NCBI GenBank assembly: GCA_001577135.1
Contig: LSCK01000054.1
Span: forward strand, 1 to 5,628
From: Cloacimonetes bacterium TCS60
Lineage (GTDB): Bacteria > Cloacimonadota > Cloacimonadia > JGIOTU-2
DNA length: 5,628 bases
Direction of reading: 5' to 3'
Part shown: one piece after another, positions 1-5,628 of the stretch
Position numbering within the stretch: the first letter of the stretch is position 1
Layout of the letters: each line of letters opens with the position of its first letter
Translations under genes and position numbers: made by a program
The notes under the pieces: model-generated
Database searches by the model: none
Told to the model about the DNA's origin: nothing
Seen by the model: the letters and a program-made list of their open reading frames with translations, nothing else

Positions 1-68
1 AATAAAACTTAAATATATTTTATTCATAAATTACAGTTTTAAAAAAATTATCATAAGGAAATAATAAT

Positions 69-1454
69 ATGCAAACATTACTATTTATTTTACTGGGACT
101 GGTCTTTGGGTTCATAATTACATACATTGTTTTCCAAAACAAAATAAAAGAATTTAATGAACTGAAGGCAAAATTGAGTGAAGATAAAGCTGTTCTTTTG
201 ACTAGATTGGAAGAGGCAAATAAGCAGATAGAGGAGTGGAAGAAAATAAAACAGGAACAAGTGGAAGAGAATAATAACATTCGTCAAAATTACGAACAGG
301 TGCGAGAGGAAAAGGCAAAGTTAGAAACACAGATTGCTGAAGCCAGAAAAAATATAATAGAACAGAAACAGCTAATCGAAAATTCTACCAAAGAGCTGAA
401 AGATACCTTTTCTTCCTTATCCTCCAAAGCTCTTAAAGAAAACAATGAAGAATTTCTAAAACTTGCCAGGCAAAATCTGGAGAATGTTCTGGAAAAAACA
501 AAAAATGAGTTTGGTAAAGAAGCTATCGAAAACACACTTAAGCCCCTGAAAAAATCCCTGCAGAGATACGATGGTGAGATCAAGCAAATGGAAAAAAGCC
601 GCCAGAAAGCATACGGTGGACTTTTGGAGCAGGTAAAAAATATGAAAGAGACAAATGTCCAACTGCAGGATAAAACCTCTGCTTTAGTCGATGCGCTCAA
701 GAGACCGCAAGTTCGGGGTAGATGGGGAGAGATTACTTTAAAAAGAGTAGTTGAACTTGTTGGATTGTCCGAGCATTGTGACTTTACAGAACAAGAATCC
801 CGCAAAAGCGAGCAAGGTATTCTACGCCCTGATATGGTAGTTTATCTTCCGGGTGAGCGCAGATTGGTTGTGGATGCTAAAGCACCTTTAAAACACTTTT
901 TGGATGCGAATGAAGCCAAAACAGAAACAAAAAGGAAAGCAGAAAGACAAGCTTATGCCCATGCTGTTAGAAATCACATGAAAAAATTATCACGCAAACA
1001 ATACTGGTCACAATTTGAAAAAACTCCTGATTTCGTAATAATGTTCCTGCCGGGTGATTCCTGGTTTAGTGCAGCGCTCGAGCTGGATAAAGACCTGTTT
1101 GAGGACAGTTTAAATAAAAAGGTAATTATTGCTACTCCAACCACACTTATTGCTCTTCTACGTACAGTTGCACACTCTTGGCAGAAACAAAAAGTTGCAG
1201 AAAACGCGAAATTAATTGCTGCCAGAGGTAAAGAATTGTATGAAAGAATTGCAGTTTTTCAGAGCCATCTAACCAAAGTGAGGAAAAATATAGATTCTAC
1301 TGTAAAAAATTACAATGCGGCTATAGGCTCTCTTAACAGCCGCGTGATCCCTAGTGCTCGCAAAATGGAGGAGTTAGGTATTAAAGATACAAAAAAAGAG
1401 ATTGAAGAAGTAGATCCCATAGAAAGGACTACCAGGGAAATTAGCGATAAATAG
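69..1454 (+). CDS. rmuC: RmuC-family DNA recombination protein, membrane-anchored
   Basis: This gene encodes a 461-residue RmuC homologue, close to the usual family length (E. coli RmuC is about 475 residues). Residues 3-22 are a hydrophobic N-terminal membrane anchor. Residues 25 to about 205 are a long, charged Lys/Glu-rich coiled coil. The conserved RmuC domain runs from about 215 to 430 and begins with RGRWGE (216-221). It carries RPD (253-255) followed by VVDAK (267-271), which fits a PD-(D/E)xK nuclease-like core with D255, D269 and K271, and then FLPGDSWFSAAL (326-337) and TLIALLRTVAHSW (359-371). The family is known for limiting inversions and rearrangements at short inverted repeats; its biochemical activity is poorly established. 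The ATG is preceded by AAGGA (55-59) with a 9-base spacer, and translation from it gives the expected membrane anchor. It is the first gene of the apparent operon, 45 bases before dinB. The family call is secure; nuclease activity is inferred. Confidence 0.96.
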   Translation: MQTLLFILLGLVFGFIITYIVFQNKIKEFNELKAKLSEDKAVLLTRLEEANKQIEEWKKIKQEQVEENNNIRQNYEQVREEKAKLETQIAEARKNIIEQKQLIENSTKELKDTFSSLSSKALKENNEEFLKLARQNLENVLEKTKNEFGKEAIENTLKPLKKSLQRYDGEIKQMEKSRQKAYGGLLEQVKNMKETNVQLQDKTSALVDALKRPQVRGRWGEITLKRVVELVGLSEHCDFTEQESRKSEQGILRPDMVVYLPGERRLVVDAKAPLKHFLDANEAKTETKRKAERQAYAHAVRNHMKKLSRKQYWSQFEKTPDFVIMFLPGDSWFSAALELDKDLFEDSLNKKVIIATPTTLIALLRTVAHSWQKQKVAENAKLIAARGKELYERIAVFQSHLTKVRKNIDSTVKNYNAAIGSLNSRVIPSARKMEELGIKDTKKEIEEVDPIERTTREISDK

Positions 1455-1499
1455 AATGCTCAAATTTGATCTGTAGCAAATCATAAGAATTTTATAATT

Positions 1500-2690
1500 A
1501 TGAAAAAAATCATTCTGCATATGGATATGGATGCATTTTTTGCCTCGATTGAACAACGTGATAATCCAGAATTGCGTGGTAAACCTGTTATTGTCGGGAG
1601 AGAAAATAGCAATAGAGGAATTGTTACTACTGCTTCCTATGAAGCCAGAAAATATGGTGTGCATTCTGCTATGTCAGTTTTTCAGGCTAGGAAGCTCTGT
1701 CCTCAAGGGCTGTTTGTGGATGGAAATTACCACAAATATTCGGAGGCTTCCAAAAAAATTTTTAAGATATGTCGTACTTTTACACCAAAAGTTTATCCCA
1801 TTAGTATTGATGAAGCATATCTGGATATTACAGGTAGCCTACCCTATTTTAAATCAGCCAAAGAGATAGCTCTTCAGCTGCAACAAAAGATTGAAAAAGA
1901 GATGCACCTAACCTGTTCCATCGGGGTTGCCCCTAATAAAACTCTGGCGAAAATTGCCAGCGAAATGGATAAACCAACTGGCCTAACCATAATTAATAGC
2001 GACAACCTGGATGAAATATTGAACAAACTACCAGTGGGAGATATTCCGGGAATTGGACAAAAAACGGCTAAAAAGCTAAAAAACCTGGGTATATTTACAG
2101 CCCAGGATATAACAAACAAGGATGAAAATTTATTAGTTAAACATTTTGGTAAGTTCGGTAAGCATCTCTATTATATGGGAAAAGGTGAGGAAATTCCTAC
2201 CTCGACCACCCTCCGTGATAGACATAACAGAAAAGCTAAATCAATTAGCAATGAAATCACTCTTCATCATAGCTCTTCTGATAAAACCTATCTGCAACAA
2301 CACCTGATCAAGATAACTAATAAAGTATGTTACAGATTAAGAATGAAAAATGCAACCGCAAAAAAAGTTTCACTAAAGATCAAATTTTCTGATTTAACTA
2401 TAAAAACCATGGATAAAACTTTACCCGAACATGTATGTTATGAATCTGATGTTTACCGGGAGATTATGGAACTGTTTAATAGAATCGATTTGAATAAATT
2501 TAAAATTCGGTTGCTAGGAATTAAACTCTCTAGCCTGGAATTCGCTGATGAAACTAAACAACTTGACCTTTTTTCGCAGAAAAATAATAAAGTCAAAAGA
2601 ATTTCCACAGCTCTTGATAAAATACGAAATAAATATGGAAGAAAAATTATAAATGTTGGGAAAAACAGTAAAATAACCGATGACAATTAA
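1500..2690 (+). CDS. dinB: DNA polymerase IV (Y-family translesion polymerase)
   Basis: This gene encodes a 396-residue Y-family polymerase that copies past damaged template bases with low fidelity. The palm motif HMDMDAFFASIE (7-18) supplies metal-binding D9 and the aromatic steric gate F14, equivalent to E. coli D8 and F13. SIDEAYLD (102-109) supplies catalytic D104 and E105. IGVAPNKTLAKIAS (141-154) and the HhH-like segment GDIPGIGQKTAKKL (180-193) follow, then the little-finger domain to about residue 345. QLDLF (354-358) is a canonical beta-clamp-binding motif. It lies 38 residues before the end, and the tail contains LDKIRNKYG (372-380), a pattern seen in many non-proteobacterial DinB proteins. 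The polymerase is complete with no missing key residue. The ribosome-binding site is weak (AAGAA about 10 bases upstream), which suggests modest translation or coupling to rmuC. I see no E. coli-type or Gram-positive-type LexA box in the 45-base gap upstream. Confidence 0.97.
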   Translation: MKKIILHMDMDAFFASIEQRDNPELRGKPVIVGRENSNRGIVTTASYEARKYGVHSAMSVFQARKLCPQGLFVDGNYHKYSEASKKIFKICRTFTPKVYPISIDEAYLDITGSLPYFKSAKEIALQLQQKIEKEMHLTCSIGVAPNKTLAKIASEMDKPTGLTIINSDNLDEILNKLPVGDIPGIGQKTAKKLKNLGIFTAQDITNKDENLLVKHFGKFGKHLYYMGKGEEIPTSTTLRDRHNRKAKSISNEITLHHSSSDKTYLQQHLIKITNKVCYRLRMKNATAKKVSLKIKFSDLTIKTMDKTLPEHVCYESDVYREIMELFNRIDLNKFKIRLLGIKLSSLEFADETKQLDLFSQKNNKVKRISTALDKIRNKYGRKIINVGKNSKITDDN

Positions 2691-2696
2691 TTTTTT

Positions 2697-2701
2697 AAGG
2701 A
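2697..2701 (+). promoter_or_regulatory. Shine-Dalgarno site of obg
   Basis: AAGGA lies 6 bases upstream of the ATG at 2708. An out-of-frame ATG at 2704 opens only four codons, so this spacing and the conserved MFIDYAKI N-terminus fix the Obg start at 2708. Confidence 0.8.
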
Positions 2702-2707
2702 CGATGT

Positions 2708-3712
2708 ATGTTTATTGATTACGCCAAAATTCGTGTACAAGGAGGAAAAGGGGGAGATGGGTGTAGAAGTTTCCGTAGAGAGAAACATGTTCCACACGGC
2801 GGACCAGACGGTGGCTGTGGTGGTGATGGAGGAGATGTAATTGCCATTGTAGATCCGGACATTACAACTTTGATCCAATATAATTATAACAAACATTTTG
2901 AAGGAGGAGATGGAAACCCCGGGCAGAGCTCAAATAAATATGGTAAAACAGGAGAAGACGTCTTCATAAAATTTCCTCTAGGCACTGTTATTTATGAAAT
3001 TGATGAAAATGATAAACGAATTAGAAAAATTGCAGATATCTCTGATGAGAGTGAAAAAGCCATTCTTGCTAAAGGTGGAAATGGAGGTAGGGGCAATGCT
3101 GTATTTGTCAGCACAACTAATCAAGCCCCCACAAGGCACGAGCAGGGCGAAAGTGGAGAAGTACGACACCTGGAATTAGTTCTCAAGCTCATGGCGGATG
3201 CTGGATTAGTAGGATTCCCCAACGCAGGAAAATCTACCTTGATCAGTCATCTTTCCGCAGCCCATCCCAAAATTGCCAGTTATCAATTTACCACCCTCCA
3301 GCCCTGCATTGGAGTTGTTCAGGTTGATGAGATACATTCCTTTGTCATGGCAGATATTCCCGGTATAATTGAAGGAGCTCATAATGGAAAAGGATTGGGA
3401 ATTCAATTTCTTAAGCACATCGAAAGAAACAAAGTTTTACTTTACATTCTGGATATTACACAACCTGAACTTTTTGAGCGATACCAAACCTTAAAACATG
3501 AGCTCACATCTTATAACAAAAATTTATCCAAAAGAAAATCTCTGATTGTCTTAAATAAAATTGATTTAATTCCGGCCGGAGATTTGGACGAATATATTAA
3601 AGTAATTTCTGAAAAGATCACTGATCCCAACCTTGAAATCATTCCTGTTTCTGCCGTAACTGGTAAAAATCTTGATAAATTAAAATATGCAGTTTATGAA
3701 ATAGTTAAATAA
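2708..3712 (+). CDS. obg: Obg-family GTPase (CgtA/ObgE), short form without OCT domain
   Basis: This gene encodes a 334-residue Obg GTPase, which binds the large ribosomal subunit during assembly and links it to growth and stringent-response control. Residues 1 to about 158 are the glycine-rich Obg fold, with GGKGGDGCRSFRREK (12-26), GGPDGGCGGDGGDV (31-44) and AKGGNGGRGN (121-130). The GTPase domain has G1 GFPNAGKST (169-177), G2 threonines in FTT (194-196), G3 DIPG (216-219), G4 NKID (283-286) and G5 SAV (315-317). The protein ends just after the G domain, so the C-terminal OCT domain found in many Firmicute Obg proteins is absent. This is a common short form, not a truncation. Start and stop are clear, and the gene begins 17 bases after dinB. 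The usual partners rplU and rpmA are not adjacent here. Confidence 0.97.
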   Translation: MFIDYAKIRVQGGKGGDGCRSFRREKHVPHGGPDGGCGGDGGDVIAIVDPDITTLIQYNYNKHFEGGDGNPGQSSNKYGKTGEDVFIKFPLGTVIYEIDENDKRIRKIADISDESEKAILAKGGNGGRGNAVFVSTTNQAPTRHEQGESGEVRHLELVLKLMADAGLVGFPNAGKSTLISHLSAAHPKIASYQFTTLQPCIGVVQVDEIHSFVMADIPGIIEGAHNGKGLGIQFLKHIERNKVLLYILDITQPELFERYQTLKHELTSYNKNLSKRKSLIVLNKIDLIPAGDLDEYIKVISEKITDPNLEIIPVSAVTGKNLDKLKYAVYEIVK

Positions 3713-3728
3713 CATAAATAAATTTCTG

Positions 3729-3735
3729 AGGAGGA
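3729..3735 (+). promoter_or_regulatory. Strong Shine-Dalgarno site fixing the GTG start of dprA
   Basis: AGGAGGA is followed by a 5-base spacer and then GTG at 3741. It is the best ribosome-binding site on the plus strand here and supports the GTG start. The next in-frame ATG lies many codons downstream, inside the protein, and starting there would remove the N-terminal HhH segment. Confidence 0.85.
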
Positions 3736-3740
3736 ATTTC

Positions 3741-4847
3741 GTGCTCAAAAAAGAATACAAATATTGGCTTAGACTTAAATCGATAAATGGATTAGGGGCA
3801 AAAAAATTAAAAAAGTTACTAAAATATTTTTCCTCAGCAGAAGAAATTTTTAGAGCTGGTAAGTACAAATTATCCGAATTACAATTTTTGACTCCCAAAT
3901 TAACAAGGAAATTATGCTCTAAAGTAGAAACAGAATTTGTGAGGAATCAACTGAAATTGATTGATAAATATAATGTATGTTTGTTGAATATGACTGATGA
4001 AGAGTATCCGGATTTACTGAAATTTATCTACTCACCTCCTATAATTTTGTATGTCCAAGGGGAAATTAAACCGCAGGACAATAGCGCCTTTGCCATTGTC
4101 GGAACGCGCAAGGCAACTACTTATGGAAAAGCAAATGCCAAAAAAATTAGTTATGAACTTGCCAGGTCTGGTTTCACAATCATAAGTGGACTTGCCTATG
4201 GGATAGACGCAGCAGCCCATAAGGGAGCCTTAGATGCGGGATGTAGGACAATAGCCGTATTTGGAACCGGATTGGATACAATCTATCCGGCAGCTAATAG
4301 GGGACTTGCCAAAAAAATTTTAAATTCCGGAGCATTAATATCCGAATTCCCTCTGAAAAGTAAAATCGAAAAATGGAATTTCCCCACTCGCAATAGAATT
4401 ATCAGTGGTATGAGCAAAGGTGTATTAGTTGTGGAGGGAAAAAAAACGAGCGGTTCACTGATTACAGCAAAGGATGGTCTGCGCCAGAATAGAGATATTT
4501 TTGCTTTGCCTGGTGATGTTGATAAACCACAAAGTGTTGGACCCAATTTTCTTATAAAATTAGGAGCTAAGATAGTTACGAATGCCGCAGACATTCTGGA
4601 AGATTATAAAATTAAACTTACAAATGAATCAGGGAGCGCAAAAAAAGATGAAAGGCCATCAGTAAAAATGACAAAAGATGAACAGGAGGTTTACAGAATT
4701 CTAAAGGATAATGACCGTAGATTGAGTTTGGATAAAATGGTTAAGCAATCGGAGTATTCTGTATCCAGGCTCTCTTCCATGCTGCTAACAATGGAAATTA
4801 AAGGGATTGTGGAAAGAGAAGCCCAAAATATGTATAGATTAATTTAG
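3741..4847 (+). CDS. dprA: DNA-processing protein DprA (Smf), RecA loader
   Basis: This gene encodes a 368-residue DprA/Smf protein. The family binds incoming single-stranded DNA in the cytoplasm and loads RecA during natural transformation; homologues are also widespread in bacteria not known to be competent. An N-terminal HhH-like segment (INGLGAKKLKKLLKYF, 15-30) precedes the Rossmann-fold core. Core motifs are AIVGTRKATTYG (118-129), SGLAYGIDAAAHKGAL (149-164), FGTGLDTIYP (174-183), FPTRNRIISG (214-223), SGSLITAK (237-244) and ALPGDV (255-260). The ssDNA-binding G-T-R element is intact (R123), and K161 sits where DprA proteins usually carry a basic residue. A polar linker (about 292-309) leads to a C-terminal winged-helix domain (about 311-368), common in longer DprA proteins. 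The start is GTG behind a strong ribosome-binding site, 28 bases after obg. The gene appears to end the operon and converges with groES. Confidence 0.96.
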   Translation: MLKKEYKYWLRLKSINGLGAKKLKKLLKYFSSAEEIFRAGKYKLSELQFLTPKLTRKLCSKVETEFVRNQLKLIDKYNVCLLNMTDEEYPDLLKFIYSPPIILYVQGEIKPQDNSAFAIVGTRKATTYGKANAKKISYELARSGFTIISGLAYGIDAAAHKGALDAGCRTIAVFGTGLDTIYPAANRGLAKKILNSGALISEFPLKSKIEKWNFPTRNRIISGMSKGVLVVEGKKTSGSLITAKDGLRQNRDIFALPGDVDKPQSVGPNFLIKLGAKIVTNAADILEDYKIKLTNESGSAKKDERPSVKMTKDEQEVYRILKDNDRRLSLDKMVKQSEYSVSRLSSMLLTMEIKGIVEREAQNMYRLI

Positions 4848-4856
4848 TAATAAAAA

Positions 4857-4887
4857 AAGTGGCAACCGGATTTCCCAATTGCCACTT
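4857..4887. terminator. Bidirectional intrinsic terminator between dprA and groES
   Basis: A perfect 9-bp stem (AAGTGGCAA at 4857-4865 with TTGCCACTT at 4879-4887) encloses a 13-base loop. On the minus strand the stem runs straight into seven T residues (complement of 4858-4852), a textbook intrinsic terminator for groES. On the plus strand it lies 9 bases after the dprA stop and is followed only by a broken T/A-rich run, so termination there is probably weaker. Confidence 0.85.
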
Positions 4888-4907
4888 GTAATATTTGTTA
4901 ATAATTT

Positions 4908-5177
4908 TTATTCAACTATTCCCAAAATATCATTTCTTTCTACTATTAAATATTTTTCACCCTCTAATTCAACATCAGTAGCACCATATTTTGCATAGAG
5001 AACTTTTTCGCCTTTTTTAACTAACTCTCGTAACTCTTCATCATTGCCTACTGCAATAATTTCACCGATTTGGGGTTTTTCTTTAGCAGTATCGGGAATA
5101 ATGATATTCCCTGTTTTTTTCTCTTCCAATTCTACGCTTTTGATTAGAACTCGATCGTCAATTGGTGTAATTTTCAT
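4908..5177 (-). CDS. groES: Co-chaperonin GroES (Hsp10)
   Basis: This gene encodes an 89-residue Cpn10, the lid of the GroEL folding chamber in the cytoplasm. The N-terminus has the family motif PIDDRVLIK (5-13). The mobile loop (about 16-32) contains the hydrophobic tripeptide III (25-27), aligned with the IVL that grips GroEL in E. coli, followed by PDTAKEKPQIGEIIAVG (28-44). The second half reads VLYAKYGATDVELEGEKYLI (59-78) and ends in the typical DILGIVE. The roof-loop region (GNDEELRELVKKGE, 44-57) is about six residues shorter than in E. coli, as in Bacteroidetes-type GroES, which explains the total of 89 against about 97 residues. The start at 5177 has GGAGG 5 bases upstream; a second ATG at 5181 is in another frame and stops after seven codons. 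No groEL follows: the gene ends at a terminator facing dprA. Confidence 0.97.
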   Translation of the reverse strand: MKITPIDDRVLIKSVELEEKKTGNIIIPDTAKEKPQIGEIIAVGNDEELRELVKKGEKVLYAKYGATDVELEGEKYLIVERNDILGIVE

Positions 5178-5182
5178 TCATT

Positions 5183-5187
5183 CCTCC
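5183..5187 (-). promoter_or_regulatory. Shine-Dalgarno site of groES
   Basis: GGAGG on the minus strand, 5 bases from the ATG at 5177. It decides for this start over the out-of-frame ATG at 5181, which would sit only one base from the site. Confidence 0.85.
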
Positions 5188-5229
5188 GAATTATTCTTTT
5201 ATTGTTCAAATTTTATTTTGTAGTGTTAC

Positions 5230-5257
5230 AGTTTAATTCAGCTCTAAAAATCGTCAA
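5230..5257 (-). promoter_or_regulatory. Candidate sigma-70-type promoter of groES
   Basis: On the minus strand, TTGACG (5257-5252, five of six matches to the -35 consensus) is followed after 16 bases by TAAACT (5235-5230, four of six matches to the -10 consensus). Transcription would begin about 45 bases before the groES start codon. I see no CIRCE operator (TTAGCACTC-N9-GAGTGCTAA) near it, so HrcA control is not supported here. The call rests on pattern matching only; AT-rich DNA gives chance matches. Confidence 0.4.
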
Positions 5258-5338
5258 GTAAATTATCGGAAGGAGTTCTTTTATCTGTTTACTTTTCCTT
5301 TTACTTAACAATTCCGGATTAAACTTTCTTCGTCTTTC

Positions 5339-5377
5339 TCCCGATAAATCGGCATAAATCGGGACTCACCAGAGTGA
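5339..5377. repeat. Palindromic repeat cluster, probable dispersed intergenic repeat
   Basis: TCCCGAT (5339-5345) and ATCGGGA (5358-5364) form a perfect 7-bp inverted repeat around a 12-base loop. Inside it, ATAAATCGG occurs twice in tandem with a 10-base period (5344-5352 and 5354-5362), so alternative hairpins compete, for example CCGAT-AA-ATCGG at 5341-5352. Directly after it, TCAC-CAGA-GTGA (5366-5377) makes a second small hairpin. Read on the minus strand, GTCACTCTGGTGAGTCCCGA resembles short intergenic palindromes that recur in many bacterial genomes; that multi-copy status is inference, since only one copy is visible here. Confidence 0.45.
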
Positions 5378-5448
5378 CAATGTTGTTTTTAGGACTGGTC
5401 TCCACTCTCTTTACTCCTTTCATAGCGTCAATCTATTTTAGGATTAGA

Positions 5449-5468
5449 GACACACCTTTTGGAGTGTC
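5449..5468. repeat. Stem-loop in the groES-peptidase intergenic region
   Basis: GACACACC (5449-5456) pairs with GGAGTGTC (5461-5468) around a TTTT loop, giving eight paired positions with one internal A-A mismatch. Neither strand has a T tract after the stem, so it is not a standard intrinsic terminator. It lies downstream of the M23 peptidase stop on the minus strand and could protect that transcript's 3' end or be part of a repeat or insertion-sequence remnant. Its role is unknown. Confidence 0.45.
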
Positions 5469-5557
5469 CAAAAAGTTGGATTTCTTGGTTAATTTAGGTA
5501 AATTTTATTGGGGAATAGTTTACTTACTTAGATTTTAGTGTGATTTGCAAACAAGAA

Positions 5558-5628
5558 TCAGGGTAAATAATCAAGTGGATCTTTTGCTCTACCTTCTACT
5601 CGTAGTTCAAAATGCAGATGAGGACCAG
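5558..5628 (-). CDS. M23-family metallopeptidase, C-terminal end only (gene continues past the right edge)
   Basis: Only the last 22 codons and the TGA stop (5560-5558) are inside the window. They read GPHLHFELRV followed by EGRAKDPLDYLP. The HxH of HLHFE is the second zinc-binding motif of M23 (LytM-like, Gly-Gly-type) endopeptidases, and a G-x-x-x-DPLxYL ending is typical of them. These enzymes, or their inactive EnvC/NlpD-like relatives, act on peptidoglycan cross-links outside the cytoplasmic membrane. The first zinc motif (HxxxD), any signal peptide and any coiled coil would lie outside the window, so activity and subfamily cannot be judged. It is transcribed in the same direction as groES but separated from it by about 370 bases, so it is probably a separate unit. 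Confidence 0.85.
   Translation of the reverse strand, partial: GPHLHFELRVEGRAKDPLDYLP

Larger units (their letters stand above)
5188..5557. other. Intergenic region of about 370 bases between groES and the M23 peptidase
   Basis: No recognisable protein family is encoded here on either strand. The groES-proximal part holds the candidate promoter. The middle carries a palindromic repeat cluster (5339-5377), and the part nearer the peptidase carries a stem-loop (5449-5468). I see no tRNA, no clear riboswitch and no T-tract terminator for the peptidase gene. The longest frame of note is a 34-codon minus-strand frame at 5319-5423 that spans the palindrome and has no ribosome-binding site. Confidence 0.7.

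Noticed and set aside
290..805. 171-codon open frame antisense to rmuC
   Set aside because: It lies wholly inside rmuC, is rich in Ser, Phe and Cys as expected from the complement of Lys/Glu-rich coiled-coil codons, and has no family motif.
1466..1498. Perfect TATAAT (1493-1498) with TTGATC (1466-1471) as a dinB promoter
   Set aside because: The spacer would be 21 bases, too long for sigma-70. The TATAAT ends one base before the dinB ATG, so transcription would begin inside the gene.
2704..2718. ATG at 2704 as an alternative obg start or leader peptide
   Set aside because: It is out of frame with Obg and stops after four codons; the ATG at 2708 gives the conserved Obg N-terminus.
2735..2830. 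Purine- and GG-rich stretch in obg that could be read as G-quadruplex or repeat DNA
   Set aside because: It encodes the conserved glycine-rich Obg fold, so the GGN codon repetition is explained by the protein.
4283..4594. 103-codon open frame antisense to dprA
   Set aside because: It is a shadow of the conserved DprA core with no recognisable motif or independent context.
5158..5181. ATG at 5181 as a groES start or leader peptide on the minus strand
   Set aside because: It is out of frame with GroES, stops after seven codons and sits too close to the GGAGG site.
5289..5307. Near-repeat TTACTTTTCC / TTTTACTT in the spacer
   Set aside because: It is low-complexity T-rich sequence, likely by chance in AT-rich DNA.

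Overview
This is an AT-rich bacterial chromosomal window, and every gene in it belongs to a core family. The strongest lineage clue is the co-chaperonin. Its short roof-loop region and its KYGATDVELEGEKYLI-type second half resemble GroES proteins of the Bacteroidetes/FCB superphylum. The ribosome-binding sites, however, are good AGGAGG-type sites, which argues against Bacteroidetes proper. A member of a neighbouring low-GC phylum such as Cloacimonadota is my best guess. It is inference from protein style and a small intergenic palindrome; the sequence alone does not prove it.

Positions 69-4847 (+) hold four genes in one direction with gaps of 45, 17 and 28 bases, probably one transcription unit. 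They are rmuC (membrane-anchored coiled-coil protein with a nuclease-like RmuC domain), dinB (Y-family DNA polymerase IV with a beta-clamp-binding motif), obg (ribosome-associated GTPase without the C-terminal OCT domain) and dprA (single-stranded-DNA-binding RecA loader with an N-terminal HhH segment and a C-terminal winged helix). Three of the four act on DNA maintenance or recombination, and Obg links ribosome assembly to growth control. All four are intact, with their signature motifs present.

Positions 4857-4887 form a hairpin between convergent dprA and groES. It is a good intrinsic terminator for groES (T7 tract on the minus strand) and probably also stops dprA transcripts. groES (4908-5177, minus) is complete, has a plausible sigma-70-type promoter upstream, and has no groEL beside it in the window.

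Positions 5188-5557 are a gene-poor stretch of about 370 bases. It contains the groES promoter region, a compact palindromic repeat cluster (5339-5377) that looks like a dispersed intergenic repeat, a second clean stem-loop (5449-5468), and a 34-codon open frame of doubtful meaning. At the right edge (5558-5628, minus) is the C-terminal end of an M23-family (LytM-like) peptidase, identified by its HLHFE motif.

I found no transposase, CRISPR array, tRNA, rRNA or phage gene. I see no convincing new multi-gene system. The points most worth a second look are the intergenic repeat region, the groES without a neighbouring groEL, and the rmuC-dinB-obg-dprA grouping.
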